Below, piece after piece: positions 1 to 10,964 of a stretch of DNA of 64,000 bases. The translations under genes were made by a program, and so were the position numbers. The first letter of the stretch is position 1, and each line of letters begins with the position of its first letter. The DNA is from Diploptera punctata (taxonomy: Eukaryota > Arthropoda > Insecta > Blattodea > Blaberidae): contig JASPKZ010007432.1 of the NCBI GenBank assembly GCA_030220185.1, positions 124,001 through 188,000 of the forward strand, in the 5' to 3' direction. Below the pieces are notes generated by a model. It did not search any database. It was given only the letters and a program-made list of their open reading frames with translations, and had not been told where the DNA came from.

Positions 1-375
1 TGTTGATCTTTTAAGTCCACACCTCCGGTGAAACTATTATAGTCATATTTCATCAACTGGTTTCAGTTTGGAAACCAGAAGAAAGACATTGAAATTTAGG
101 GTTGATGAAGGTCTTTTAGCACAACAGGTCTGATGTGTAGAAAGACAATTTTTTGAAGGGACACGACCTAAAATAATGTTTCCAAAGTGTTAGAAAGACA
201 CATTTGGAGAAGGCTGCCCCCCCCTACAAGAAAGAAGGTCAGCGCATAGAAGCAATGTGTTTGTAATAAACATGGACAAAGTAAACACAAGGGAAAAAAA
301 TTCACTTATTGTTGCCTGAGTGTCAAACTGCTGGTTTACATTTTGAAGATTTATCACACCAATTTTTGAAGTTCA
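1..375 (+). pseudogene. piggyBac-type transposase, C-terminal remnant
   Basis: In one forward frame, with stops, the region around 220-370 shows the cysteine-rich tail typical of piggyBac transposases: a basic stretch, then Cys-x-Cys followed by paired Cys and a terminal Ile-Tyr-His-Thr segment (KIYHTNF, about 345-367). Upstream sequence is compatible with the preceding part of the protein but is too broken to align by eye. The copy is truncated by the window edge and is not functional. It is separate from the piggyBac copy at 24963-26605. Confidence 0.5.
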
Positions 376-791
376 TTCTTTTTTTTTTAAGACCCTTCTC
401 TTTGTGTAAATATTTCGTTTTGTTGTTGGGTAAAGCCGGTTCTCTGAATTCTTCAAAGAATCCCTAGTGCAATTCACTGTGTCACTTATGTGAGAAATTT
501 ACAAAAAGGACCTATTTCAACTGTGGCACAACAACCATAAATAAGTCTGCAAAAATGCAGAGATGTTACGTGAGAACCGTAACAAATTTAATTAATTAAA
601 TATTATATTAAGGGTTCACCATAAACGAATTGCAAAAACATTTAAATTACTCAAGATATATCAATTTAAATGCGTTATTGGAATACTGGCACTGAATGGC
701 TGAGTTTAAATACCGGTGAACTTCATCCCGCATCAGAGTATTCCCGGCCATTTAAATCCATCCGCTCTGAAGGGTTAAGGTACCTCGTCAG

Positions 792-940
792 GTAGCTTAC
801 AATTATTATCGCATGAATAGATTTCTGAGTAAGCAAAATGTATTTGGATACAACTTTCTCAGCAGAGAACGCCTTTTACTGTCTAATGCGTTCAAACATT
901 CGACCCTACGAGTATTTGAGAATAAAGTTCCTAAAAAATG
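792..940 (+). repeat. Dispersed repeat, second copy at about 17800-17945
   Basis: About 140 bases, from the 'tcaggtagctta' segment through 'caactttctcagcagagaac' to 'cgaccct', match 17800-17945 with scattered substitutions. Neither copy encodes a recognisable protein. The family is not identified. Confidence 0.6.
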
Positions 941-1030
941 TTTGGGCCAAAAAGAGATGAACAGACAGATGAATGGAGAAAACTTCATAATAGTGAGCTA
1001 CATGGTATGTATAGGTAACCAGATATAATA

Positions 1031-1262
1031 AGAACAATAAAGTCTCATAGACCGTGATGGGCAGGACATGTGGCACAAATGAAACCAGAAGTAAAATGCC
1101 CAGTTGGTAGACCAAGAATGAGGTGGGAGAATAACATTATGTATGATTTGAGAGTAGTAGATTATACAGGGGATAACTGGAAAACATTCCAAGATAGGGA
1201 TGTATGGAAAGCTTATGTCCATGTGACATGAACCTGCGAGTTCGATAGAGCCAGTGAGTTAG
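1031..1262 (+). mobile_element. LINE 3' remnant (reverse-transcriptase C-terminal tail)
   Basis: A forward frame reads the usual C-terminal LINE tail: a W-x-GHV-like start, GRPRMRWEN, then a DLR..D..GDNW segment and a VWKAY end, followed by 'gccagtgagttagtt'. The same tail recurs at 23560-23790 and 31165-31470. The copy is 5'-truncated and non-coding. Confidence 0.65.
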
Positions 1263-1913
1263 TTATATTGGTATGGGTATTCACTTTCTGTCAAGTTTTG
1301 GTCATATACTGCACTTTTCATGGTGGTTTGAAACCCTTGCTGGAAATGGCCACTATTAGACATTGCTTGTTATTAATTTTCCTATTAGCTTAATTTGTTT
1401 GCTTGGAGATCATTCCATTTTCTCATGTGTTCTCCTTCTTCCAGACAGTGTCCTTGTAAGATGGCAAGTGATTAATAGCCATTGTGATGACTCTGGGTAA
1501 AAGAAAAAGAAAACCCGTAATTTCAATGTGAAGTCGAAAGAATGTTTGTGCAGTAAATTGTTATGACAAACATCAAAATGCTGTGAAGAATATGTGTTAT
1601 TTTGTAATAAATTAATTATAAGCAGCAACTTAAAGTTATTTATAAAAAATCAACAACAATATCAATTGCAAGGAGAAAAAAATCATTAGTTCAGGGGCAT
1701 TTTGCAACCAGTGATAGAAAACCCTACAGTTAATTTTTGACGTAGTCTTCAGAGATGCAAGAACTTGGTCTCGACTACAACATGACACCAAAAGGGAGAC
1801 TGAATATTTTTTTTAGTATCCTACTAACCTTAGAAGTAGATAACTAATTTAATAATATAAAATGAAACTACATAATAATAAAACTATATTCAGATGTTAG
1901 AACATAAATGAAG
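1263..1913. other. Intronic AT-rich sequence, nothing recognised
   Basis: No ORF, splice-compatible FAS segment or known element was recognised on either strand. The expected acyl-carrier exon of the FAS-like gene was not found here. Confidence 0.5.
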
Positions 1914-1973
1914 TAAATTTTCAAATTATTAATGAGTTGGTTATTTTGACTTACCTCATATTTCTTGATTTTT

Positions 1974-2018
1974 ATGCAGACCAGGTTTCGTCACTTTTGT
2001 GTGACATTGTCAATGTAT
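1974..2018 (-). ncRNA. Hammerhead-ribozyme-like motif, PLE-4
   Basis: Read on the minus strand: core TTGACAA, one extra T, stem II GTCAC/GTGAC (perfect), GAAA, a mini stem III around ACCTGGT, and cleavage triplet GTC. Stem I ATACA/TGCAT has one mismatch. Confidence 0.65.
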
Positions 2019-2585
2019 TCCAATTGTTGTTTAGCTGTTGTCCATCCTGTAAGGTGATTTCTGCTCCCTCTGCTGACTGACTGATAAACATCCAAATCAA
2101 TTTTTTTTTCTTCAGGAATTTCAAAATTCATGGTTTTCTTTTTATTCTTGCAGATGTACAGAGTCTCCCAAATTGTGAGTTCCTTAGATTTTTCTGTTTT
2201 AGTAATTTGGCCTTAGTTTCAATCCTATGCTTTTCTAACCATGCATGTGCAGCTATTGCAAATTTTTCTATTTCTCCATTTTTAACATTTCTAAGGTGTT
2301 CTTTCAATCTTGCATTTAAGTTCCTTTTTTTGATTTTCCTATGTATATTTTTTCACAAACTTTACAATCAATTTGATAAGTCCCTGATTTGTTGTCGTCA
2401 TTTGTTGAAGTTCATCAGTCAGCCAGCAGAGTGGTGATGGATTACAATGCAATATTAATTAAACAGAATATAAAGTTAAATTTTATATGAAGGTGGATTT
2501 AATAGTAATATTATATAGATTATCAATTTGATTTTGGCCCTAGAAATCAACTTACAGGATGGATAACCGCTAAACAACAGTTGGA

Positions 2586-2630
2586 ATGCATCGACAATGT
2601 TGCGCAAAAGCGACAAAACCTGGTCTGCAT
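2586..2630 (+). ncRNA. Hammerhead-ribozyme-like motif, PLE-4 inverted arm
   Basis: Stem I ATGCA/TGCAT (5 bp), core TCGACAA plus T, stem II GTTGC/GCGAC with loop GCAAAA, then AAAAC in place of GAAAC, stem III AC/GT, and cleavage triplet GTC. The core differs from the 1974-2018 copy at the usual U4 position. Confidence 0.6.
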
Positions 2631-2779
2631 AAAAATCAAGAAATATGAGGTGAGTCAAAATAACCAACTCATTAATAATTAAAAGAAACCTCATAGTGTT
2701 ATTTCCTACATATATTAAATAAATTTTTAAAGTCTGCCATTTTGAAATAACAACAGATAACTGAATGTGCTTGTATTAC

Positions 2780-3080
2780 CTTTGTTCCTCTTCGTGCTTA
2801 TTTTCTCCTCTGTGACTACAACTATTGGGCTGTGACGTTTTGCTGTAAGGACGGTATCTAAAACATTAAGTGCTTGTTTTAAATTAAAGTTCTTTTGATG
2901 ACAATCTGGCCAGTGCACTGCAAGAGTAGGTAGTCCTTCTTTGTATCTTGCCTCACAAGTTTTCCAGCTTCCTTCAGACAATAGGCACATAAAGAAATCC
3001 AAGTCATTTAAGTCCCGAGATGCTTCATCAAAATGTGATACTGTTGGAGCAGTCATACCATTCTCTTGCCCTGAATCTTC
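2780..3080 (-). CDS. FAS-like gene, exon 9 in window: KR C-terminal part
   Basis: Exon of 301 bases (acceptor ATAG|GAAGAT, donor AAAG|GTAATA; enters in phase 0, leaves in phase 1), giving 100 residues. LDFFMCLL aligns with the FAS ketoreductase strand before the catalytic Ser, and CEARYKEGLPTLAVHW with the conserved CE-x-R..GLP.LA..W segment. About 20 residues between them are missing, which removes the catalytic Ser and the YxxxN motif. A second gap follows HW, where families usually carry the GAIGDVG stretch. The acyl-carrier exon should follow beyond the left edge. The frame is open throughout, so this looks like protein divergence rather than simple decay. Confidence 0.8.
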
Positions 3081-3199
3081 CTATAACAAAATCATAGGAC
3101 ATAACTATGAGAAAAAAATGGTATACAGATAATAAATCATTGCCGTTCTTCAATAATTGCAATACATGCAGCACAATTATTAATTCCAAGAACAATTAA

Positions 3200-3240
3200 C
3201 TTTTTTTAGGAATTAACACTATGAGGTATTTTTTCGATGT
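3200..3240 (+). repeat. PLE leader motif (orphan)
   Basis: TTTAGGAATTAACACTATGA followed by GGT matches the leader at the 5' edge of the foldback PLE insertions. No body of a known PLE family was recognised after it. Confidence 0.5.
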
Positions 3241-3244
3241 TTTT

Positions 3245-3460
3245 ATTAACTAGCTAATACCCGGCATGTGCTGCTACGCCTAAATAAATGCAAATTAATG
3301 TGCTTTTATGTTTAGTTGAATAAGTGAAAGGAAAAATAATTATAAATTTATATTTTTTAGATACTCCGTGCTGATTACCCAGCATTGCCCAGAAATCTAC
3401 TTATCCCAATCTTCTTGACATAAATGAGCTGAAATACGAAAATTAATGTGTTTAGTTAAA
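3245..3460 (+). repeat. Dispersed/tandem repeat unit
   Basis: The segment with 'cccggcatgtgctgcta', 'gattacccagcattgccc' and 'cataaatgagctgaaa' recurs as degenerate tandem units at 4998-5440. A LINE insertion splits the two parts. Confidence 0.6.
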
Positions 3461-4997
3461 TCATCATCATCATAATTGGCTCGACAGCCCCATGTGGGCC
3501 TTGGCTGCCTTCAGAAACCTATGCCAGACTTCCCTGTTCTGCGCTTCATTCTTCCAGTTTTTTATTTTTAAAATTTTAATGTCTTGAATTATACCATCCT
3601 CCCATCTTAATTTAGGTCTTCCAACTTTTCTGGCCAATAGTGGTTGTTCATTGTAAATTCTTTTTGTAATTCTTTTGTTGTCCATGCGAATAATGTGTCC
3701 AGCCCATGCCAATCTATTAACTTTAACAAAATTCAAAATATCTGGCTGATTGTACAATTTATACAATTCATTATTGTATCTCTTTCTCCATGCATTATTT
3801 TCTTTCACGGCACCAAAAATGGATCTCAGTATCTTCCTTTCAAAACGCCCTAATAATTCCTCATCAGATTTCAACATGGTCCAAGTTTCTGATGCGTAAG
3901 TTAACACTGGTCTAAGGAGAACTTTATACATTAGTATTTTTGTCTTTCTAGATATAAACTGAGATCTAAACATTGTCCTGTGTTATGCCTACACTAGGGC
4001 CTAACTGTCATAATAATAAAATACTATAAAAAGCCGATAAAGGATAGACACATATACATGTGTATTATATCAGAAAATAGGGAATAATTAACTGCACTGA
4101 AAAACATATTAGTTCATACATAATATAAAAACGCTAGTAAAAAAGCCATAATGTTTCTATATCCTGGATCAAAACCAATGTCACAGATTCCAGAATTGTT
4201 TAGTTAGAAAGATGACCACATTAGATAAGAGTAATGTGAGTTGCAAGAAGTGAAAGTAGAACAAAGCTTTCCATTTTGACATAGATGAAGGTTTCAAACT
4301 AGATCATGAACTTTCCATCCAAATTTCCCCGATTAGAAACTTAAAATTTATCATATAAATATTCGCAATTTTTTTAACGAAGGCAGAACGGCGGCGGGGA
4401 CCGAACGCGGACCCCGTGCAGAGGGGTGCAGCTCGACAAGCTCTACATGGGTAAATATGAACCGTTATCTATTATCATTTCTTTAATGGTCATTTATCAG
4501 ACATAGAATTAATTAAAGGACCAAATGGTCCAAAGAACTTAGAATAATGAACAAAGTTGAATCTTTTAAATGATTATTTTCTCTCTCTGAATTTTAACAC
4601 TTTTAGTATTTTGACGCTTGACAATATGGCGATTTTAGCTGATTTTAATAAGTGTTTATATGTTTGGTTTTAATATTTCTCTATGTTTGGATTTATTTTA
4701 ATAAATAATGTTATTTTATTGTTTACTGTGTTTTAACATGTTTAAATGTGGAATTCATCCTCCAAAACCAAGGCCAACCGCTCGGGCCAAAGACCACTTA
4801 AACAATAGAGATCTTCACGCTACCTTCACGCAGGGCTTAACTGACCCCACGCGTAATATCCTGAGTCCAAAAAAACATTTGTTTGCAGCCATGATCCGTA
4901 GATGTATTTCAGCCGAATTGTCATTTCTACAATTTACTTCAGATCCTAGATAAATAAAGCTATGAACCAGTTCAAATTTATATGTGCCAACTTCCAA
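3461..4997 (-). mobile_element. RTE-like LINE, 5'-truncated, with an internal insert
   Basis: Flanked by GTTTAGTTAAAT (3449-3460 and about 4998-5010). On the minus strand, 4997-4860 encodes an RT C-terminal segment (FIYLGSEVN, IHLRIMAANKCFFGL). After about 870 bases of unrelated sequence, 3973-3470 continues it (167-residue frame: YKVLLRPVLTYASETW, RKVGRPKLRWEDGI, AKAHMGLSSQL). It ends in an (ATG)n tail next to the TSD. The internal insert (about 3985-4858) holds no recognised gene; a GC-rich patch at 4380-4450 is weakly tRNA-like on the minus strand. Confidence 0.75.
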
Positions 4998-5440
4998 AGT
5001 TTAGTTAAATAAGCAAAAGGAAAAATTTATATCATAATTATTTTAAATACCCCGTGCTGTTTACCTGGCATTATCCAGGAATCTACTCATCCCGATCTTC
5101 TTGGCATAAATGAGCTGAAAGACAAAAATTAATGTACTTCTTATGATTAGTTGAATAAGTAAAATGAAAAATAATTATAAATGTATATCGTAATTATTTT
5201 AAGATTCCCCATGCTGATTACCTGGTGTTGCCCATGAATCTACTTATCTCGATCTTCTTGGCATAAATGAGCTAAAAGACAAAATTTATTGTGAGTTATC
5301 TGTAAAAGAATACCTGCCATGTGCTGCTATGCTTGCACAGGAATCTACGTACTTGTCTTGATCTCCTTGGTATCAATGAAAGACAAAAATGGTTATTGTG
5401 AGTTATCCGTAAGAGATAAACATATGCTGTCATGGACTTT
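4998..5440 (+). repeat. Tandem repeat, about three degenerate units of about 150 bp
   Basis: Units around 5000-5135, 5136-5285 and 5286-5430 share 'gcataaatgagctgaaagac' (or a close variant) and a 'cccgtgctg...acctgg' segment. They are related to 3245-3460. Confidence 0.6.
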
Positions 5441-5734
5441 TTGTAGAGCTTTTTGAGATATTCATTTCTGTGTACATTAATTTTGTATATTTGTTATGGT
5501 TTAGGCAGCATAAGTCATTTAAGTGTTCAAAGAGCTAATTTTTTCACATTTTCCACTACAAAGGGCAATTTTTAAGGGTGTTGGAGTTGAGTATCACAAC
5601 TCTCTTATAGCCTATGTTCATCCCAGGAATCTCCTGAACATTTTGCAAAAAGCCCCATCCTAATTGGATCAACGGTATGGCCGCGCATAAAGTACGAACA
5701 AAAAAAACAAACAAACAAACTTAATTTTTATATA

Positions 5735-5925
5735 TTAGATTTAATACTTCTCACTGAAGGACAAATTATATTTGAAGAGAAAAATATACGTTCAGATGGT
5801 GTTTGAACACAGAACTTTTGGCTTTGCATTGGCACAGCTAAAGGTCCTGGGTTCAAACCCCAGTCTGAGCATATATTTTTCTCTTCAAATATAATTTGTC
5901 CTTCAGTGAGAAGTATTAAATTAAC
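5735..5925. mobile_element. tRNA-bearing foldback element
   Basis: Near-perfect inverted arms of about 50 bases (about 5738-5788 and 5870-5921, 'ttctcactgaaggacaaatt' and its complement) enclose half of a tRNA-like unit with a B-box-like 'gggttcaaacccc'. It belongs to the same class as the exact foldbacks at 19433-19597 and 52545-52980. Confidence 0.65.
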
Positions 5926-5939
5926 AATAAAAACATTGC

Positions 5940-6215
5940 AATAAATCCGACTGGCTTTATAAAGTAATGTTTAAATTCCCAATAAAAATCTTAAAAAAAG
6001 AAGCCGTCATTTGCATGAACGAGCAACAGTTTGTACAATTTGGTGCTCAGTAAATAACAATGTATAAGAGAAAAATTTGTATTTAGATTGGAGTGCTCAG
6101 GTAGCTCAGTTGGTAGAGCATTGGCTTAGAAAGCTGAAGATCCTAGATACAAACATCAGTCTTGACACACATTTTTCTCTTCAAATATGCTATGAGGTAT
6201 TATTAATTTATGCAA
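5940..6215 (+). mobile_element. tRNA-bearing element, sense copy
   Basis: Body text ('gccgtcatttgcatgaacgag') precedes a tRNA-like unit at about 6094-6168 with an A-box-like 'gtagctcagttggtagagca' and then 'ttttctcttcaaata'. The tRNA is degenerate and not expected to be functional. Confidence 0.6.
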
Positions 6216-6600
6216 AATTTTATCACCTCATATTCTTCTTTTTCTTAGACTAGTTTTGAGACCATTGTTATGTTGTCTTGAAGAGCCACCTCTTGTTCCG
6301 TCTGTTGGTAGACTGAAGAACAATGAAATCAAATCATTTTCCGTGGTTTCTCCTTTCTGTTTTTTGAATATAGATTTTTTTTACAAACCTAAGTTCTTTG
6401 GGTTTTCTATTTGTTTTATTAACTTAAACATCTTTTGATCTGATGTTTTTCTGACCATGCATGGGCTGCTACTGCAGATATTTTATTTCCCCATTCTTGA
6501 CATTCCTGAGATGATTTTTTTCAATCTGATTTTTAAATTTCTCTTTGTTTTCCCCATGTAGACTTTCTCACATTCCCCACATTTAATCTGACTTATTTAA
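6187..6600 (-). mobile_element. PLE-14 remnant with GIY-YIG tail
   Basis: The minus strand encodes a Cys-x-x-Cys..KVYMGKTKRNLK GIY-YIG segment near 6590-6540 and a decayed tail. The 3' edge has the paired TATGAGGT...ACCTCATA motif at about 6190-6227. No good ribozyme core was found in this copy. Confidence 0.6.
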
Positions 6601-7262
6601 TTCATGCCCCAAATGGGAGTCAATAACCAATGACATTTCAATTAATTTTTCTTTACAACCAATGATAGTCGTGTTTCACCTCAATATTTATCGAATTCTG
6701 TTTATCAAAATAATGAAAGCTCCTAATTTTTAATATTCTGACCAGATCAGAGCATTATTTTGCAGTGAATGATTCTCCAACAAATACGTTGAATATAGCA
6801 CATAATGAACAGATTCCTTCGAACTACACATTTGATAATCGTGTGTTCAATAATTGTGTTTTTAATAATTGATTTTATGAGTTGTTCCCTAGAAAATTAA
6901 TTAATAACCTATAATATTGGTTATAATATACAGTTTGATGTGTTTTATAATGTTGGTTACAATATACAGTTTGACGTGTTTCATTTTTTCTCCACTAGGA
7001 TGTATTCTTACAATATTGTGATCCTATTTGGCAATAAATAATATTATCACGTTGCAGTGATGAACAAATGAAACATAACCAAACATTTCTCATTTGTTCT
7101 CAAACATCACCATTTACACTAAATATATACATATTTTAAAATAACTATATTTAAATAATGATTTGTGAGTAAACAGCTTAATTTTATTCGTTAAATAGTC
7201 CTAACAAATGCCACTCTTGATTTCCAAATCCTCTAGATAAATTGAATCACTCGTGGTATCAT
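6600..7262. repeat. Dispersed repeat R2, copy 1
   Basis: Shares 'catgccccaaatgggagtca', 'caatcagagtcgtgtttcac'-type text and a terminal block ending 'cactcttgatttccaaat' with copies at 24838-27243 and 27712-28160. It is probably a non-autonomous DNA element; no coding capacity was recognised. Confidence 0.6.
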
Positions 7263-7599
7263 ACTTATGATAAATCCGTGATTTGTTTTCTACTTCTTTT
7301 TTCTCATTTTTGTTGGATCTAATTAATGTAATGATGCTGAAGTAATTTTTTTTGGTGTCAGTCATATGTTGAAATTAATTCTTTTTTTTAAACTTATGGT
7401 GTTTCAATGGATCATATGTGAATTTCTTGAATTTTATGTTTTCTTCTTTTTCTTTTAGAAGTGTACATTGATTAATAATTTTTTGTCTTTTCAACTTGTT
7501 TATTTTCTTGTGTATACAATATTTGTAGCCAAGTTGATTATGTGTTCTTTTTCTTTTTTGTAATTTTCTCTGTCTTTGAACAGATGGCCCTGGGGTTGA

Positions 7600-8735
7600 A
7601 AATCATCATCATCATCATCTATACAATTATTAGGCCATGTGGCCTGTTATGGTCTCAAAGAGGAATTTTCAATCCAGTGCTTTTTTGGACGTCCCAGCGA
7701 TCTTTTGTCTTGGGGGCAGTAGTGAAGTATGGCTTTTGGAATTCTATGAGACGGCATTTGTTGAAGTTGGGCTTTCCAGTTGTTCTGGTAGTTTTGTATA
7801 TGGTGAAGAATGGGTTCAACATCAAACTCTTCCATAATTTCCTCATTTCTTTTATGGTCCCATTTTGTGTAGCCTGCTGTTCGGCACATAAATCGCATCT
7901 CATTTGCTTTCTTTTTTGTTTTAATCCATCTTGGTTTCATACGTATAGTACTGACAAGAAGATAGTGATCTGATTCAATTTCTGGTCCCCAGAACACTCT
8001 TGTATCTAAGACCATATCTGATAGTTTCTGGTTACAAAGAATATAATCTATAATTGATCGAGAATTTCTGGCTTCGCAGGTATAATTCTGACTATCTTTA
8101 TGTTCATACATGGAATTCATTAATTTTTACTTGATTTTAAACTGCAAAATCAATAAGTCTTTGGCCATTTCTATTTAATGTATCTTCTCCATGTCCTCCT
8201 ACATAGCACTGGATTTTTCTGTTCCCTATCCTGCCATTAAAATCTCCCATGATTAAGAGCATATCTGATTTATTTACATGATTGACAATTGTTTGTAGTT
8301 TTGAATAGAATTTGTCATTTTCTTCTTTTTCGCCTTCTATTGGAGCATAAATTCCTATTATTGTTAAGTATCCTCGTGAAAGTTTTAATCTTACTTGAAT
8401 GATTCTTTCATTGTGGAATGTGTAATTATCTATTGATGATCTAAATTTCTTATGTATGATTAACATTACTCCAGCTCTTGCTCTTGTATTGTGATTTACT
8501 CCATTGTAAAACTGTTAATAATTTTGTGTTTCTTTCGAACCTTTTAATTTCTTTTTGGTTTCAGAAATTGCCGCACATGCAATTCCCTTCTTTGCTTGAA
8601 TGTCGTCTAATTGATCCTCTTTATGGGAAATTCCCTGTACATTCCAGGTTGAAAATTTAAAAATATTTTCCTTCTTCCATGTCGTATCATTCTCGCAAAG
8701 GTCGTCAACAGGTTGATCTGTCTGATTCATCTGAG
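7600..8735 (-). mobile_element. RTE-like LINE with internally deleted RT
   Basis: On the minus strand, 8730-8515 encodes the start of an AP-type endonuclease (FKFSTWNVQGI, ISETKKK). 8466-8137 continues it (IGIYAPIEGEK, LLIMGDFNGRIGN), and 8120-7905 its end (SRSIIDYILCNQK, ESDHYLLVS). The same 157-codon frame then runs straight into the C-terminal tail (EMRFMCRTAGYTKWDHKRN, SLGRPKKHW), so the whole RT domain is absent. The 3' end carries a (GAT)n run at about 7601-7620. Frameshifts separate the endonuclease pieces. Confidence 0.75.
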
Positions 8736-8779
8736 GCTTGGTTTGAGACTTGAAAGCAAATGTACATTTTTTCGCCCAA

Positions 8780-8990
8780 TGGGTTGCTGGCCTAGAGGTA
8801 GATGTGGGGTTCCCACTAATGTAGCATTTCCTCTACATTAAAGTGATGTGGTTACACCGCCAGTACTCGGTCCACAGAGCCTCATTTGTAATGGCAGGTT
8901 GCACCACGAGCAGGTTGAGGATGAGATTTGGATAGGAGAGGTGATGAAATGCACGTCACTATCCCTTGCAATTAAATTAAGTTATTCTTC
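8780..8990 (+). repeat. Unassigned repeat-like segment
   Basis: 'gggttgctggcctagaggta' and 'ggtccacagagcctcatttg' suggest a SINE-like body, but no clear tRNA head or second copy was found here. Confidence 0.3.
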
Positions 8991-9001
8991 TTTTAATGGC
9001 G

Positions 9002-9370
9002 CTATGGCAGGCTCAGGCCTTCTTGATGTGAGACCTCCAAATCTTCTCTATCCAATGTTCTCTGTTGCCAGTTCCTACAGTTCAGGATTTGATGACAATC
9101 CTTTCTCACTGAGTCTATCCATCTTTCCTTAGGTTTTCCTACTGGCTGCTTCCCAAACATCTCCTCCATCATCACTTGCTTAGGTATGCATTCCTTATCC
9201 ATTCTTTGAACGTGTCTCTGGCCCATTGCATTTTTTTTAATTTTGCAAAAGTTGATATATCAGGTTCCTTAAAAAGGTCGTAGATTTGCTTATTATACCT
9301 CTTTCTCCATCTTTTATTCTCTTTTACTGGCCCTTATATCCATCTCAAAATCTTTATTTCAAAAGTGTTA
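9002..9370 (-). mobile_element. LINE RT C-terminal remnant
   Basis: On the minus strand, 9370-9240 reads FEIKILRWI*GPVKENKRWR and YNKQIYDLF. 9226-9002 reads a GQRHVQRMDKE, GKPKERWIDSVRKDCHQIL tail. It is a 5'-truncated RTE-like piece. Confidence 0.65.
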
Positions 9371-9724
9371 ATTAAATTCTCAGATCTCTTTAACAATTAA
9401 AATTTCCAACCTCCCTAGGTATCGAATCTGGACATGCCAGTAGCCAGCATGGCAGACTATTTCATTATTGATGTTAATGTATAAATTTATATACTCATAT
9501 CTTGACTCAGGCAGAAATTTTTCTTTTCATAAAATGATTCATATCATCCTGAGTACATACACTTACATTAACATCATAAAAATAAGCTTACAGATTAAAA
9601 TAGTGAAAATAATTACACTGTAAAGTCTTCGATTTAGAAGCAACCCAACTGTTGTGATTCAAATTCACTGCTACAGTGGATGTAGAAAAATAAGAGAGAG
9701 AGAGAAAATGTATGTCAGAACATG

Positions 9725-9800
9725 GATGCCTGAATAGCATAAATGGTTAGTGCATCAGTGCTTAAAACTGGAGGTCTTTTTCAAATCCTGGTTCAGGTAA
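9725..9800 (+). repeat. tRNA-like SINE head, degenerate
   Basis: 'tagcataaatggttagtgca' resembles a D-arm/A box and 'caaatcctggttcagg' a T-arm/B box, about 50 bases apart. It lies 40 bases from the FAS exon donor at 9840. Confidence 0.4.
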
Positions 9801-9839
9801 AAATATTAACCTTCGAAAAAGAGTATTTCATGTACTTAC

Positions 9840-10099
9840 AGCAGGTAGAATGATGATACCACTTAGATCTGCTCCAATAGAAATACTAGCAGTTTGAAGA
9901 AGACTAGTTGCATTGCTAATAGAATTAGCTGCAGAACTAAACATCACCACAATCTGAGCATTATGATGGAACTTCAACACACCAATTCGTTTCATCACTA
10001 ACTTTGGTACTTCTTTAGGACATGTAACAATAACCAGCCGTCGAGCTCCATGCATAACCAGCCATTCAGCGACATCTATACATTGTTCTGCATTCCCAC
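9840..10099 (-). CDS. FAS-like gene, exon 8 in window: KR Rossmann start
   Basis: Exon of 260 bases (acceptor GGCAG|GTGGG, donor CCTGCT|GTAAGT; enters in phase 1, leaves in phase 0). With the GC donor of the previous exon the join reads KNAYFLS-G-GNAEQCIDVAEW. This lines up residue for residue with the FAS KR start (Y-x-x-T-GG-L-GG-F-G...A-x-W-L). The first two glycines remain and the rest of the motif is NAEQC, so the NADPH loop is lost. WLVMHGARRLVIVTCP and the ISNATSLLQTAS / DLSGIIILPA segments match the following KR helices and strands. Intron phases fit both neighbours. Confidence 0.82.
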
Positions 10100-10193
10100 C
10101 TGCCAAACCAACAAATCAATTCTAATTATTTAATTAAATGAAAATAAAACTTACAGTTTTATTTGATTTTCATATTTATTAAGATATAATTTA

Positions 10194-10232
10194 GTTACAG
10201 CTGTTTCGGTACACTGTATCTTCTTCAGACAT
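10194..10232 (-). ncRNA. Hammerhead-ribozyme-like motif, PLE-5 left arm
   Basis: Core CTGAAGA, extra A, stem II GATAC/GTACC (one mismatch, loop AGT), GAAA, stem III ACA/TGT, cleavage triplet GTA. Identical to the right-arm copy. Confidence 0.65.
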
Positions 10233-10622
10233 GTTAACAAATTAATGAATTGTGGTATTATAGTACATAACAACTGTATCTATGCAACAATAATTTTTTT
10301 TTTAATCTGTATTATAAATTTAACAGAGGCGATTCATTCAAATCTAGTTGGGAATTTAACAGTTTATTACTACTTTTCAATTTATTTATTTCTATAGCTT
10401 CTAAAAGGTCCAACTTCTTTCCTTTGTCACAAACATGTAACATTTTAAAATTTGGATCAAAACAATGATCATATTGGAGTAGGTGGTTAGCATATTTTGA
10501 ATTATCTAAATTTCTGTTATATGTTCCTTTATATGAGAGATAAAAGATCTGCCAGTTTGTCCTATATAGACATTGTCACATGTGCCACACTTCAATTTAT
10601 ATACACCTGATAATTTTTCCTT

Positions 10623-10964
10623 AGTGAAGCATGGACACTAAAAAGACAACATGAAAGCAGAATAACGGCTTGTGAAATGAGATTCATGCGCAGAACAGCA
10701 GGTTACACCAGATGGGATCGGAAAAGGAACACTGATATCTTAAAAGAATTGAAGACTACGCCAATTTTGGAATATATTAAACAGTACCAACTAAATTGGA
10801 AACACCATCTAGAAAGAATGAGTTCAAATCGGATCCCCAAAGCTGTTTATGATTATATACCAAGAGGACGAAGATCTCTGGGCCGTCCTATGAAACGCTG
10901 GAGGGAAAATTTTCTATAGGATTGTAACAGACCTTGGCCTAATACTTGGAAGGAAGAAGAAGAA
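10623..10964 (+). mobile_element. RTE-like LINE 3' fragment with 14-bp TSD
   Basis: TSD GATAATTTTTCCTT at 10609-10622 and 10965-10978. It encodes the C-terminal tail CEMRFMRRTAGYTRWDRKRN...RSLGRPMKRWRENFL and ends in (GAA)n. Same family as 22505-23480, 28926-29327 and 56642-56806. Confidence 0.85.

Larger units (their letters stand above)
1914..2731 (-). mobile_element. PLE-4 foldback insertion with 12-bp TSD
   Basis: A 12-bp direct repeat, TAAATTTTYAAA (1914-1925 and 2720-2731, one mismatch), flanks the insert. On the minus strand it starts with the leader ending CTATGAGG, runs into an inverted 3' end (about 2705-2480), then a sense segment (about 2440-1926). The sense part encodes a GIY-YIG endonuclease tail (KIYIGKSKK, two Cys before it) interrupted by stops. 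A hammerhead-like motif sits in each arm. The right edge is 48 bases from the FAS exon donor at 2780. Confidence 0.8.

Noticed and set aside
3245..5440. CRISPR-like repeat array
   Set aside because: Units are about 150 bp, degenerate, few in number and in a eukaryotic context; not direct repeats with unique spacers.
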